From Caryophanales bacterium (GTDB lineage: Bacteria > Bacillota > Bacilli > Bacillales > Bacillaceae_J): a DNA stretch of 43,117 nucleotides. The notes beneath the pieces were generated by a model, which did not search any database, was not told the origin of the DNA, and saw only the letters and a list, made by a program, of their open reading frames with translations. The translations under genes and the position numbers were made by a program. Shown piece by piece: positions 16,675 to 25,128 of this stretch. The stretch spans positions 1-43,117 of the forward strand of contig DULJ01000094.1 in the NCBI GenBank assembly GCA_012840465.1, written 5' to 3'. The stretch's first letter is position 1. Each line of letters starts with the position of its first letter.

Positions 16675-16733
16675 GATTTTTTGCCTAAATTCAGAAAATT
16701 GATTAAACTTTTTTGAAATTTAGGCAAAAAAAT
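16675..16733 (-). terminator. Long-arm inverted repeat after yhaH
   Basis: TTTTTTGCCTAAATT and its near-perfect complement AATTTAGGCAAAAAA flank a ~28-base AT-rich loop between yhaH and hpr. The T-run on the minus strand fits a yhaH terminator. Confidence 0.7.
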
Positions 16734-16740
16734 GAAAAAA

Positions 16741-17097
16741 CTACGCTTTTGTTACTTTTTCAAGCTGTTGAATCGACTCTTCGATATTTTTTAGTTCATC
16801 GACAATTTTATTGGTATTAGGTTCAATTTCCTTTTTCCATGTATCTACGGATGTTTTCAAATCCTTAGTGAAATCTTTTAATATAATCGCGCCTTCCTTA
16901 GATGTTTCAATAACTTGGTTTTTTAAGTGGATTGATTCAGTTTTCAGTGCACCCAATGTTTCTTTTACTTTCTTACTGTTTTCGCTTAAAGTATCCTTTA
17001 GTTCTTGGTTGTATTTAGGTGAAGCAAGAAGGGCAATGGCCGCACCGGAAAAACCGCCAATAATTAGCCCTAGGAACAATGATTTTCGATTACTCAT
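16741..17097 (-). CDS. yhaH: YhaH, YtxH-domain membrane-anchored protein
   Basis: A 118-aa protein with one N-terminal membrane segment (SLFLGLIIGGFSGAAIALLASP) and a long charged coiled-coil-like tail, the YtxH/general-stress architecture. ATG at 17097, giving MSNRKS, has AGGAG nine bases upstream. The longer reading frame begins at a TTG (17106) too close to that site. The corrected 118-aa length equals B. subtilis YhaH. It lies upstream of hpr on the same strand. Molecular function unknown. Confidence 0.88.
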   Translation of the reverse strand: MSNRKSLFLGLIIGGFSGAAIALLASPKYNQELKDTLSENSKKVKETLGALKTESIHLKNQVIETSKEGAIILKDFTKDLKTSVDTWKKEIEPNTNKIVDELKNIEESIQQLEKVTKA

Positions 17098-17204
17098 AAT
17101 GACCAACTCCTATGAAATATTTATTTATAGTATAAAGAAAAAAACATTTTATGTAAAAAGTGTTTAGTAAAAAATATATAACAATAATGTGTAATATTAT
17201 AGAA

Positions 17205-17248
17205 AAAAAGTGTCTTGCACCATATTCTAACGATACAAGACACTTTTT
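17205..17248 (-). terminator. Terminator of trpP
   Basis: AAAAAGTGTCTTG and CAAGACACTTTTT form a 13-bp perfect stem around an 18-base loop, directly after the trpP stop codon on the minus strand. Confidence 0.88.
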
Positions 17249-17250
17249 AT

Positions 17251-17793
17251 TTAGCCTTTAATACTTGTTGATTGTGGTACAGCGATTTTAGAACGTTTTA
17301 GGATGGCTGATACAATTGGGTAAATGATCACCATTGCAACTGTATTAACAACTGTAGCTGGAAGTACTACCGCAGTAAATAAAGCTACGAAAGAAGCACC
17401 GCCAGGTAATCCAAAAAGAATGGCCGCTGAACCAAGAAAAACAGATCCGCTAATAATTGTGCCAATCGCAGTTAATACGGCTATAGCTACGAGGGATTGA
17501 TTGAACTTTCTTACTACAAGGAAAAGCGCAAAGAATAAAAATGCAGTAATGGGTTTATCAATCATGTTAGCAACTTGGCCGCCAGGGAACCCTGTTGTTA
17601 GCGCTGAAACAATTCCTGTTGCAATTGCTAAAATAAAAACATTTTTCTTTTCTGGAAAAAAGACGATTCCTAAAAACATCATTGTTAATAGCATATCAGG
17701 CTTCATACCGAAAAAGATCGGCGGTACAACGGCGTGTAAAACCGTACCAATCCCAACTAACATCGCTAATGACACAAGAACTTTCGTATTCAT
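17251..17793 (-). CDS. trpP: TrpP (YhaG), tryptophan transporter
   Basis: A 180-aa integral membrane protein with about five hydrophobic segments, of the TrpP family of probable tryptophan transporters. Recognisable features are VVPPIFFGMKPDMLL, the MMFLGIVFFPEKKNVFILAI segment, TTGFPGGQVANMIDKP and the C-terminal VNTVAMVIIYPIVSAIL. Length equals the family's (about 172-180 aa). In B. subtilis its translation is blocked by tryptophan-bound TRAP over the ribosome binding site. A matching triplet array is present here. Monocistronic, with its own terminator. Confidence 0.92.
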   Translation of the reverse strand: MNTKVLVSLAMLVGIGTVLHAVVPPIFFGMKPDMLLTMMFLGIVFFPEKKNVFILAIATGIVSALTTGFPGGQVANMIDKPITAFLFFALFLVVRKFNQSLVAIAVLTAIGTIISGSVFLGSAAILFGLPGGASFVALFTAVVLPATVVNTVAMVIIYPIVSAILKRSKIAVPQSTSIKG

Positions 17794-17795
17794 TT

Positions 17796-17818
17796 CTCAT
17801 CTCTCCTCATCTAAACTA
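17796..17818 (-). promoter_or_regulatory. Candidate TRAP-binding site over the trpP ribosome binding site
   Basis: Read on the minus strand, five triplets TAG, TAG, GAG, GAG, GAG follow one another with exactly two bases between each, ending two bases before the ATG. The GAGGAGAG ribosome site lies within them. An AAG two bases further upstream (17821-17823) could be a sixth, weaker triplet. TRAP binds (G/U)AG repeats with 2-3 base spacing, and B. subtilis trpP is a known target. The match is seen directly; binding is inferred. Confidence 0.7.
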
Positions 17819-17936
17819 TACTTTTATTACTTTCCAATAGTGTCCTCATGACCTATTGCAAAAGTTAATTGCTTTTATTTTACCAAATATTTCGATTGAA
17901 TTAAAGTGGAAATTCTATCTAGCTTCTGCTTTTCTA

Positions 17937-19019
17937 TTAATGTTTTTCTTTAAATGAAATCATGTATTCGCGCAATGCTTCACAAGTCTCAACTGGAACG
18001 GCATTGTAAATAGAAGCACGGCAGCCCCCAATTGAACGATGACCATTAAGACCTACAAATCCAGCCTCTTTCGCACCAGCTAAAAACTCTTTAGAAAGTT
18101 CATCGGATGGAAGTGTAAATGTAACATTCATGTTTGAACGGCTTCCTGGTAGTGCGTGCGCTGAATAGAAACCTTCACTTTCATCAATTGCGTTGTATAA
18201 AATAGAAGCTTTTTGCTCGTTAATTTGTTGAATCCGCTCTACTCCACCAAGCTCTTTTGCCCAATTCAATACTAGAGAAAGCATGTAAATCCCGAAAGTT
18301 GGCGGTGTATTATAAAGTGAATTGTTTTCAGTATGTGTACGGTAATCCAGCATTGTTGGAAGGTTTTCAGGGATTCTAGATAGTAAATCCTTTTTAAGAA
18401 TGACAACTGTTACACCTGAAGGACCAAGATTTTTTTGCGCACCTGCATAAATTAATGAAAATTTGTTTACATCAAAAGTACGGCTTAAGATGTCACTAGA
18501 CATATCGGCAATTAAATCAACATTGTCAAGTGTTGGGAAATCCGCCCATTGTGTTCCATAAATTGTATTATTGGATGTGATGTGTAAATAAGCCGGGTTT
18601 TCACTAAGTTTGATTTCATCAAAGCTTGGGATGGATCTATATTTAGATTCTTTTGTAGAGGCAGCAATCTGCGTCTGACCTATTTTTTTAGCTTCTTTTA
18701 AAGCTTTATCCGACCAAGAACCTGTTAACACATAGTTTGCAACCTGACCCTCAGCTAAGAAATTCATTGGGATCATTGAAAATTGTAAGCTAGCCCCCCC
18801 TTGTAAAAAGAGCACATCATAGTTTTCCGGAATGTTTAATAGCTCTCTTAGTAAACTTTGTGCTTCTTCATGTACTGCATCATATTCTTTGCTGCGATGG
18901 CTAAGCTCCATGACTGACATTCCTGAACCTTTAAAATCAACTAATTCAGCTTGGGCTTTTTGTAGCACCTCTAATGGTAATGCAGATGGACCAGCGTTAA
19001 AATTATAAGCACGTTTCAA
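17937..19019 (-). CDS. serC: SerC, phosphoserine aminotransferase
   Basis: A PLP enzyme converting 3-phosphohydroxypyruvate and glutamate to phosphoserine in serine synthesis, also used in pyridoxal phosphate synthesis in some bacteria. It begins with YNFNAGPSALP and contains MSVMELSHRSKEYD, FLQGGASLQFS and YAGAQKNLGPSGV, with the PLP lysine in AGAQKN. TTG at 19019 has AAGGAGG nine bases upstream and gives 360 aa, matching the ~359-aa B. subtilis enzyme. A longer reading frame to 19076 would run into a dispersed repeat and should be rejected. Confidence 0.95.
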   Translation of the reverse strand: MKRAYNFNAGPSALPLEVLQKAQAELVDFKGSGMSVMELSHRSKEYDAVHEEAQSLLRELLNIPENYDVLFLQGGASLQFSMIPMNFLAEGQVANYVLTGSWSDKALKEAKKIGQTQIAASTKESKYRSIPSFDEIKLSENPAYLHITSNNTIYGTQWADFPTLDNVDLIADMSSDILSRTFDVNKFSLIYAGAQKNLGPSGVTVVILKKDLLSRIPENLPTMLDYRTHTENNSLYNTPPTFGIYMLSLVLNWAKELGGVERIQQINEQKASILYNAIDESEGFYSAHALPGSRSNMNVTFTLPSDELSKEFLAGAKEAGFVGLNGHRSIGGCRASIYNAVPVETCEALREYMISFKEKH

Positions 19020-19060
19020 TGTAAAAATCCTCCTTGATAAATGTAAGTTTTGTACATTAT

Positions 19061-19110
19061 TGTCTAGCTCCAGCACCCAGCGACTAGCAAACGGGTGCTT
19101 CCGCTTTTCT
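19061..19110 (+). repeat. Dispersed repeat family A, copy 2
   Basis: About 50 bases beginning TGTCTAGCTCCAGCACCCAG and ending GGGTGCTTCCGCTTTTCT. The arms AGCACCC and GGGTGCT remain complementary although the bases differ from copies 1 and 4 (GCGCC/GGCGC), a compensatory-looking change. It lies upstream of serC within its 5' region. Confidence 0.8.
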
Positions 19111-19261
19111 TGTACTACTATCGTATCACGTTTTTACTAATTCGTAATAATTTTTTTTATAATAATCGAGGAATTTTTGTCCTTCCTTATCCTTATCAGT
19201 ATCAATAAAAAATATGGTGAACTTGTCGAACACCCTATTATTATGTATGAAACTATTTGGA

Positions 19262-19684
19262 CTAAATGATGCCATTTGAAATTTTTGTTGCTAATTTTTT
19301 CAAATCGTCTCCAGTGTATTCACTTTGGTGTGATTTCCAAACCCCGCCGTATCCATCTCCTTTTCCATAGCGAGGGATCAAGTGTAAGTGCAGGTGAAGT
19401 ACTTCTTGCCCAGCTTTTTCCCCAGAATTACAAACAAGGTTAAGATCCTCAATATGTAATTGAGTTTTCATCGCATTCGTAATTTTCGGTACGACTGAGA
19501 ACAACTTTTCTGCGGTTTCTTTAGGAAGATCGAATAAATTTTTGTTGTGTTTTTTAGGGATCAACAGCGTATGACCTTCTGTTATTTGAGAAATATCTAA
19601 AAATGCTAGTACATTTTCATCCTCATACACTTTTGAAGAAGGAATTTCTCCATTCACTATTTTACAAAAAATGCAATCTGACAT
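19262..19684 (-). CDS. hit: HIT-family nucleotide hydrolase/transferase
   Basis: A 140-aa histidine-triad protein. CxxC near the N-terminus (CIFCKI) binds zinc in this subgroup; the catalytic histidine triad HLHLH spans residues 97-101, followed by LIPRYG. HIT proteins hydrolyse nucleotide phosphoramidates or related nucleotides. The ATG at 19684 (MSDCIFC) follows AAAGGTTGG; an in-frame ATG 18 bases upstream lacks this support. Located beside ecsA, divergently, as in B. subtilis. Confidence 0.93.
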   Translation of the reverse strand: MSDCIFCKIVNGEIPSSKVYEDENVLAFLDISQITEGHTLLIPKKHNKNLFDLPKETAEKLFSVVPKITNAMKTQLHIEDLNLVCNSGEKAGQEVLHLHLHLIPRYGKGDGYGGVWKSHQSEYTGDDLKKLATKISNGII

Positions 19685-19747
19685 GTAAAACCAACCTTTC
19701 AATGAAAATTTTGCCTAATTTTTATTATACAGAATTTCCTTAAACAT

Positions 19748-19783
19748 AAAAAGACAAGGTGTCCGAAGATCACCCTGTCTTTT
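19748..19783 (-). terminator. Hairpin in the hit-ecsA divergent region
   Basis: AAGACAaGGTG and CACCcTGTCTT arms around TCCGAAGAT. Read on the minus strand the stem is followed by TTTTTATG, a terminator-like tail; on the plus strand the tail is poorer. Both flanking genes start, rather than end, around this region, so it may end an unannotated minus-strand transcript. Confidence 0.5.
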
Positions 19784-19822
19784 GAAGAGGTTTGGGAGTA
19801 ATGCTTTTCGCTTTTAAAACTG

Positions 19823-20028
19823 TAAGTTGTCTTTCACAGACACCCCATTTTCTAAAGAATAGCATCTCTAAATCAGTAAATTGCCGATCGTAGACACCCC
19901 ATTTTTTTAGGAATAGGAATAGTATCTAAATCAGATTTATGCCGATCATCGACACCTCATTTTTCAATGGATTTAAGTTTTATTCAGCATCTAAAGCTAA
20001 TAAGTTGTCTTTCACAGACACCCCATTT
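19823..20028. repeat. Four-unit imperfect direct repeat array
   Basis: Units of 28 bases begin at 19823, 19877, 19935 and 20001. Each carries GACACC(C/T)CATTT at offset 16. Units 1 and 4 are identical over 28 bases. Units 2 and 3 share TGCCGATC in place of TTGTCTTTC. Spacers between units also resemble one another (AGCATCT...AAATCAG; AGTATCTAAATCAG; CAGCATCTAAAGC). On the minus strand each unit can form a small hairpin (TGTCT/AGACA in units 1 and 4, TGTC/GGCA in 2 and 3). No coding region is visible in 19685-20266. Confidence 0.75.
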
Positions 20029-20266
20029 CGGACTAAAATGACGTTACTAAATCATCTTGATTGTTCATCGCCATCATCTCCCATACATGGTTGATTGCTG
20101 CTACTAACTTGATTAACTCCCCTCTTCGTTTATTATGATAACCAGTTATCGAAAAGCTATACATTTATTTTCTAAAAGTTATTGAAAGTTATTGATGGCT
20201 AGAAGTGTCTTGTCCAAGAAAAATTTGTTAAAATTATCATAACTAAGGAAAGAAAGGATAAAGACA

Positions 20267-21004
20267 ATGTCAAAATTACTTGAAGTTATTGATTTGACAG
20301 GTGGATATACAAAAAATCCCGTCATTCATAATGTCACATTTGAAGTAAAAGCCGGGGAAATCGTCGCATTAATTGGATTAAACGGTGCAGGTAAAAGTAC
20401 CACCATTAAACATATTATTGGTCTTTTGGAACCGAAAAGTGGTTCAGTGGCTATAAATGGCGCAACCTTTAAGCAAAATCCAGATGGCTACCGCAAACAA
20501 TTTACATATATTCCGGAAACACCAATATTATATGATGAATTAACATTGTATGAACATTTAGAGTTGACAGCAATGGCATATGGACTTGGGAAAAATGAGT
20601 TTGAAGAACGTTTAACGCCGCTTTTAAAGGAATTTCGGATGGAGAAAAGGTTAAAATGGTTTCCAGTTCATTTTTCAAAAGGAATGCGTCAAAAGGTAAT
20701 GATTATGTGTGCATTTTTGATTCATCCAAGTCTTTATATTGTTGACGAACCATTTGTTGGCCTCGATCCAGTAGGAATTCAATCATTCCTTGATATGATG
20801 GAAAAATCTAAGGAAAATGGCGCTGGCATTTTAATGTCAACACATATCTTATCAACAGCAGAAAAATATTGTGATCGTTTTGTAATCCTGCACGACGGAA
20901 AAATAAGAGCCCAAGGTACGATGAGTGAACTTAGGGAGCAATTTACGATGAGGGATGCTTCATTGGATGATCTATATCTTCAATTAACGAGGGAAGATTC
21001 ATGA
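20267..21004 (+). CDS. ecsA: EcsA, ABC transporter ATP-binding protein
   Basis: A 245-aa ABC ATPase. Walker A is GLNGAGKST (Lys43), the signature-like motif is FSKGMRQK, Walker B is LYIVDEPFVGLDP, and the switch His lies in STHILS. It partners EcsB in the Ecs transporter, which in B. subtilis affects competence, secretion and activity of the site-2 protease RasP. Its TGA overlaps the ecsB ATG (ATGA). Sequence and position beside hit agree with ecsA. Transported substrate is not established here; related PptAB/EcsAB systems handle lipoprotein-derived peptides. Confidence 0.95.
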   Translation: MSKLLEVIDLTGGYTKNPVIHNVTFEVKAGEIVALIGLNGAGKSTTIKHIIGLLEPKSGSVAINGATFKQNPDGYRKQFTYIPETPILYDELTLYEHLELTAMAYGLGKNEFEERLTPLLKEFRMEKRLKWFPVHFSKGMRQKVMIMCAFLIHPSLYIVDEPFVGLDPVGIQSFLDMMEKSKENGAGILMSTHILSTAEKYCDRFVILHDGKIRAQGTMSELREQFTMRDASLDDLYLQLTREDS

Positions 21005-22236
21005 TTGATCCGAACAAACTCTGGAAACAAAGATTTCAATTATACGTAAAAGATACAAGACGATATTTAAAGTTAATTTTTAATGATCATTTTAAATTTG
21101 TTTTACTATTTGCAGTCGGAGGGGGGGCTTATTATTACCAGAACTGGTTGAAGACATTGTCCGAAGACTTTCCGGTAGCCCTTATCATTGCTTTGATTTT
21201 GGGGGTTATTTTAACCCAAAGCCCAATTCGAACTTTTTTGAAGGAAGCAGATTTGGTTTTTTTACTGCCAGTTGAAACAGAATTAAAGCCTTATTTTCGA
21301 AGGTCAATCTTATATTCCTACATGCTTCAATGCTATTTACTACTATTTTTTATTGCCGCACTTGGTCCTATGTATTTCCATTTGCAAGGAACAACGGTTA
21401 GTGATTTACTAATCCTAGCTGTCCTATTATTAATAGCGAAAGCTGTTAATATCATGACTAGATGGTTTGTTCAATTTTCGAATGACAAAGGGTCGCTAAG
21501 GGCCGATCCATTTGTGCGGCTGATCTTTAATACTGTATTCGTATATTTTCTTGTGAAAGGTGTTGGTTGGATCTATCCATTCGTGATAGGTGTGCTTTTA
21601 TTGCTCCTTTTTATTTATTTTTATCAGGCGTCAAAAGGAAAGGGGATAAAGTGGGAGCAGTTAATTGAAATGGAAGCCGAACGGATGATGACTTTTTATC
21701 GGATCGCCAATATGTTTACAGATGTTCCTAAGTTTAAAGAGCAAGTGAAACGAAGAAGCTGGTTGAATTGGATGACAAGTATGCTTCCGTTTGAATCGAA
21801 ATCCACATTTTCATTTCTTTATTCCAGAACATTTTCACGTACAAGTGATTATCTAGGAATTTATGTTCGATTATTGGTGATTGGCGGTATTTTACTGTAT
21901 TTCTTGCCTTTGGGTTATAGCAAATTAGTAATCCTTCTTTTATTTGTATATCTTTCAGGATTTCAAATCCTACCGCTTTATAGACACCATACTATGAAGA
22001 TATGGATCGATTTATATCCGATTTCGCAAGAAGTGAGACGATCCAACTTTATCCAGTTGCTGTTTTATTTACTTTTAATAAAAAGTACACTTTTTTCAAT
22101 CGTCATCTTTTTTACTGGTGATTTGATCCTAGGTTTTCTGGCGCTTGGAGCTGGATTTGTATTTTCTTACTTATTTACATTTACATATGTAAATAAGAAG
22201 ATAGTCAAACATGATGAAGCACAAATACTAAGATAA
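21001..22236 (+). CDS. ecsB: EcsB, ABC transporter membrane subunit
   Basis: A 411-aa multipass membrane protein of the EcsB family. It has a basic N-terminus (KLWKQRFQLYVKDTRRYLK), then roughly eight hydrophobic segments grouped in two blocks with a ~70-residue cytoplasmic loop between them (IEMEAERMMTFYRIANMFTDVPKFKEQVKRR shortened here). Start overlaps the ecsA stop, so translation is coupled. It is followed two bases later by a site-2 protease frame. In B. subtilis ecsC follows instead; it is absent here. Confidence 0.93.
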   Translation: MIDPNKLWKQRFQLYVKDTRRYLKLIFNDHFKFVLLFAVGGGAYYYQNWLKTLSEDFPVALIIALILGVILTQSPIRTFLKEADLVFLLPVETELKPYFRRSILYSYMLQCYLLLFFIAALGPMYFHLQGTTVSDLLILAVLLLIAKAVNIMTRWFVQFSNDKGSLRADPFVRLIFNTVFVYFLVKGVGWIYPFVIGVLLLLLFIYFYQASKGKGIKWEQLIEMEAERMMTFYRIANMFTDVPKFKEQVKRRSWLNWMTSMLPFESKSTFSFLYSRTFSRTSDYLGIYVRLLVIGGILLYFLPLGYSKLVILLLFVYLSGFQILPLYRHHTMKIWIDLYPISQEVRRSNFIQLLFYLLLIKSTLFSIVIFFTGDLILGFLALGAGFVFSYLFTFTYVNKKIVKHDEAQILR

Positions 22237-22250
22237 GGATGATAAAATCA

Positions 22251-22919
22251 ATGGAACGTTTTTTGGCTTTTCCTTTAGAGCAAATTCCTTTATTAGTAAT
22301 TGTGCTCGCGATTGCTTTTTCTGTTCATGAATTTGCCCATGCCTATGTTGCTTACCGATTTGGCGACCCGACGGCAAAGAATGCGGGGAGGTTGACCTTA
22401 TCCCCCTTATCCCATTTAGACATATTTGGTACTTTAATGATTTTTATTGCGGGCTTTGGTTGGGCAAAGCCTGTTCCTGTAAATCGCTTTTATTTTAAAA
22501 AGCCGAGGCTGGCTGGGGTTTTGGTTTCACTTGCCGGTCCGTTAAGTAATCTCTTGCTTGTCTTTATCGGTTTTATCCTCTGGTACAGTTTAAGTTACAG
22601 TGGTGTGCTTAATGGAATACCAGAAAATATAACGAATACGATATATCAGTTTTTTAATTTATTTATTTTATTAAATATTATCTTGTTTATTTTTAATTTA
22701 CTTCCTTTCCCGCCGCTAGATGGCTATCGGGTAATAGAAGATCTTTCGCCGACACATATTAGAGCTAAATTAACCCAATTTGAAAATTACGGTATTTTAT
22801 TGTTTTTAATTCTAATTATCACACCACTCGACCAATATACGATTACACCGCTTTTTAATAAAGTAATCCCGTTTATTTTTATAACTTTTGAAAATATCTT
22901 TATTACCTTATTCCAATAA
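22251..22919 (+). CDS. M50-family site-2 protease, YwhC-like
   Basis: A 222-aa intramembrane zinc metalloprotease of the site-2-protease family. HExxH is H26-EFA-H30 in the first membrane segment, followed by YRFGDPTAKNAGRLTLSPLSHLD. The third zinc ligand is probably Asp157 in FPPLDGYRV. The small size and lack of a PDZ domain fit the YwhC-type subgroup rather than RasP. An in-frame ATG at 22239 is too close to AAGG; ATG 22251 is preferred. It is in the ecsAB operon position, suggesting that transporter and protease work together. Confidence 0.88.
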   Translation: MERFLAFPLEQIPLLVIVLAIAFSVHEFAHAYVAYRFGDPTAKNAGRLTLSPLSHLDIFGTLMIFIAGFGWAKPVPVNRFYFKKPRLAGVLVSLAGPLSNLLLVFIGFILWYSLSYSGVLNGIPENITNTIYQFFNLFILLNIILFIFNLLPFPPLDGYRVIEDLSPTHIRAKLTQFENYGILLFLILIITPLDQYTITPLFNKVIPFIFITFENIFITLFQ

Positions 22920-23070
22920 GATAATATCGGAATTGGGGACAAATTTATGACAGATTTCTAATGTTACTATACATAAAATGATAAATTAGATTATAGTTGT
23001 ATTTGGTGGGAAAAAATCAATACATAAAACCTACTATTAATGAAGTAGCAGAAAGGTGAGGGACTATTTA

Positions 23071-24120
23071 ATGAGTACTCGGACAATTAACGATACATTT
23101 TTAAAGGCGGCTAAAGGTGAAAAAACGGATTATGTACCATGTTGGTATATGCGCCAAGCCGGACGTTCACAGCCGGAATATCGTGCATTAAAGGAGAAAT
23201 ATTCGTTATTTGAAATTACACATCAGCCTGAGCTTTGTGCCTATGTAACGAAGTTGCCTGTGGATCAATATAATGTCGATGCAGCTATTTTGTATAAAGA
23301 CATTATGACGCCGCTACCGTCACTAGGTGTGGATGTTGAAATTAAAGGGGGCATTGGTCCTGTAATTTCGAATCCAATCCGTTCGCTGGACGACGTTGAA
23401 AAACTTGGTGAAATTAATCCAGAACAAGATGTTCCTTATATATTAGATACAATTAAATTATTAGTCAATGAACAATTGGATGTACCATTAATCGGCTTTG
23501 CAGGAGCTCCTTTTACACTTGCAAGCTATATGATTGAAGGGGGACCTTCGAAAAATTATAATAAAACGAAGGCGTTCATGCATTCACAGCCGCAAGCCTG
23601 GTTTAAATTAATGGACAAGCTTGCTACGATGACAGTTACTTACGTGAACTCTCAAATTGATGCGGGTGCAAAGGCGATCCAAATCTTTGATTCTTGGGTA
23701 GGCGCATTAAATGCTGTTGATTACCGTTATTTCATTAAGCCAATAATGACAAGAATTTTTTCTGAACTGCGTGAAAAGAATGTGCCGCTTATTATGTTTG
23801 GAGTAGGAGCAAGCCATCTCGTTCAAGAATGGCAGGACCTTCCGCTTGATGTAGTAGGCTTAGATTGGAGATTGCCAATTGCGGAAGCGAGAAAAATGGG
23901 CATTACAAAAACGGTTCAAGGAAACTTGGATCCAGCCTTACTTTTAGCTCCATGGAATGTTATTGAAGAGAAGGCTAAAGAAATTCTTGACCAAGGTATG
24001 GCACAACCTGGCTATATTTTCAATCTTGGCCACGGAGTTTTTCCTGATGTTCAAGTTGAAACATTAAAGAAATTAACAACTTTTATTCATGACTATTCGG
24101 CTAGTAAACTTGATAAATAG
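23071..24120 (+). CDS. hemE: HemE, uroporphyrinogen III decarboxylase
   Basis: A 349-aa cytoplasmic enzyme that decarboxylates the four acetate side chains of uroporphyrinogen III to make coproporphyrinogen III. The N-terminal [42 protein letters not shown] and NLGHGVFPD motifs are diagnostic. Length fits B. subtilis HemE (353 aa). ATG 23071 follows AAGGTGAGG; a GTG at 23056 lies within that ribosome site. First gene of hemE-hemH-hemY. Confidence 0.96.
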   Translation: MSTRTINDTFLKAAKGEKTDYVPCWYMRQAGRSQPEYRALKEKYSLFEITHQPELCAYVTKLPVDQYNVDAAILYKDIMTPLPSLGVDVEIKGGIGPVISNPIRSLDDVEKLGEINPEQDVPYILDTIKLLVNEQLDVPLIGFAGAPFTLASYMIEGGPSKNYNKTKAFMHSQPQAWFKLMDKLATMTVTYVNSQIDAGAKAIQIFDSWVGALNAVDYRYFIKPIMTRIFSELREKNVPLIMFGVGASHLVQEWQDLPLDVVGLDWRLPIAEARKMGITKTVQGNLDPALLLAPWNVIEEKAKEILDQGMAQPGYIFNLGHGVFPDVQVETLKKLTTFIHDYSASKLDK

Positions 24121-24133
24121 AAAGATAATGATT

Positions 24134-24160
24134 AGTCGTGCGAAGCTATTTTGCACGACT
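24134..24160 (+). other. Hairpin between hemE and hemH
   Basis: AGTCGTGC and GCACGACT form a perfect 8-bp stem around an 11-base loop, followed by TTTCAGT, without a real T-run. It may be a weak terminator or an mRNA-processing or stability element within the hem operon. Confidence 0.5.
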
Positions 24161-24184
24161 TTCAGTACGTAAAGAGGTGACATA

Positions 24185-25126
24185 ATGACAACAAGAAAAG
24201 TTGGACTTTTAGTAATGGCATACGGGACCCCGTATAAGGAAGAAGATATCGAGCGTTATTATACCCATATTCGTAGGGGGAGAAAACCTTCGCCGGAAAT
24301 GCTGAAAGACTTGCAGGATCGATATGAAGCGATTGGCGGTATATCCCCCCTTGCTGAAATTACGAAAAAACAAGCAGAGGCACTGGAAGCAAAGTTAAAT
24401 GAAGTGCATGATGATATAGAATTTAAAATGTATTTAGGATTAAAACATATTGAGCCCTTTGTCGAGGATGCAGTGCAGGCGATGAAGAATGATGGGATTA
24501 CAGAGGCGATTGGGCTTGTGTTAGCGCCTCATTATTCTACCTTTAGCGTAAAGTCCTATAATGGTCGTGCCCAGGAGGAAGCTGACAAATGGGGAGGCTT
24601 AAAATTGCACTTTATTGAATCCTGGTATAAGGAGCCATCATTTTTACAATTTTGGTCTGAGAATATTAAAAATATTTTTAGTAATATGTCCAAAGAGGAA
24701 AAGGAAAATGTTGTTTTAATTGTTTCAGCACATAGCTTGCCTGAAAAAATTATAGCAGCTGGTGACCCATACCCAAAACAGCTGGAAGAAACGGCTAAAT
24801 TACTTGCCGAACAAGCCGGTGTAACAAATTATGAAATCGGCTGGCAAAGTGCAGGCAATACGCCAGACCCATGGTTAGCCCCAGATGTTCAAGACCTAAC
24901 TAAAGAGCTTTATCATGATAAGGGCTATAGAACTTTTGTTTATGCACCAGTTGGTTTTGTCTCCGACCATTTAGAAGTGTTGTATGATAATGACTTTGAA
25001 TGCAAGCTCGTTACGGAGCAACTCGGTGCAAACTATTATCGTCCAGAGATGCCAAATGCTAATCCACAGTTTATTGAGGCTTTGAGTAATGTTGTCACAA
25101 AAAAACTTGAAGAAGTAGGCGAATAA
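24185..25126 (+). CDS. hemH: HemH/CpfC, coproporphyrin ferrochelatase
   Basis: A 313-aa monomeric, soluble ferrochelatase that in Firmicutes inserts iron into coproporphyrin III. The start [20 protein letters not shown], the metal-binding histidine in [23 protein letters not shown], and [18 protein letters not shown] are characteristic. Length matches B. subtilis HemH (310 aa). AAGAGGTGA precedes the ATG. It is two bases upstream of hemY. Confidence 0.96.
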   Translation: MTTRKVGLLVMAYGTPYKEEDIERYYTHIRRGRKPSPEMLKDLQDRYEAIGGISPLAEITKKQAEALEAKLNEVHDDIEFKMYLGLKHIEPFVEDAVQAMKNDGITEAIGLVLAPHYSTFSVKSYNGRAQEEADKWGGLKLHFIESWYKEPSFLQFWSENIKNIFSNMSKEEKENVVLIVSAHSLPEKIIAAGDPYPKQLEETAKLLAEQAGVTNYEIGWQSAGNTPDPWLAPDVQDLTKELYHDKGYRTFVYAPVGFVSDHLEVLYDNDFECKLVTEQLGANYYRPEMPNANPQFIEALSNVVTKKLEEVGE

Positions 25127-25128
25127 TC

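Noticed and set aside
19223-19230. TTGTCGAA, an exact Spo0A box, between hit and serC
   Set aside because: A single copy about 200 bases before serC without nearby promoter elements; probably chance.
19823-20028. Four-unit array as a CRISPR
   Set aside because: Units are imperfect, spacing varies (54, 58, 66 bases), spacers resemble each other, and no cas gene is present.
20168-20196. Tandem AAAGTTATTG AAAGTTATTG upstream of ecsA
   Set aside because: Two copies of a 10-base AT-rich word only; no promoter or known motif fits.
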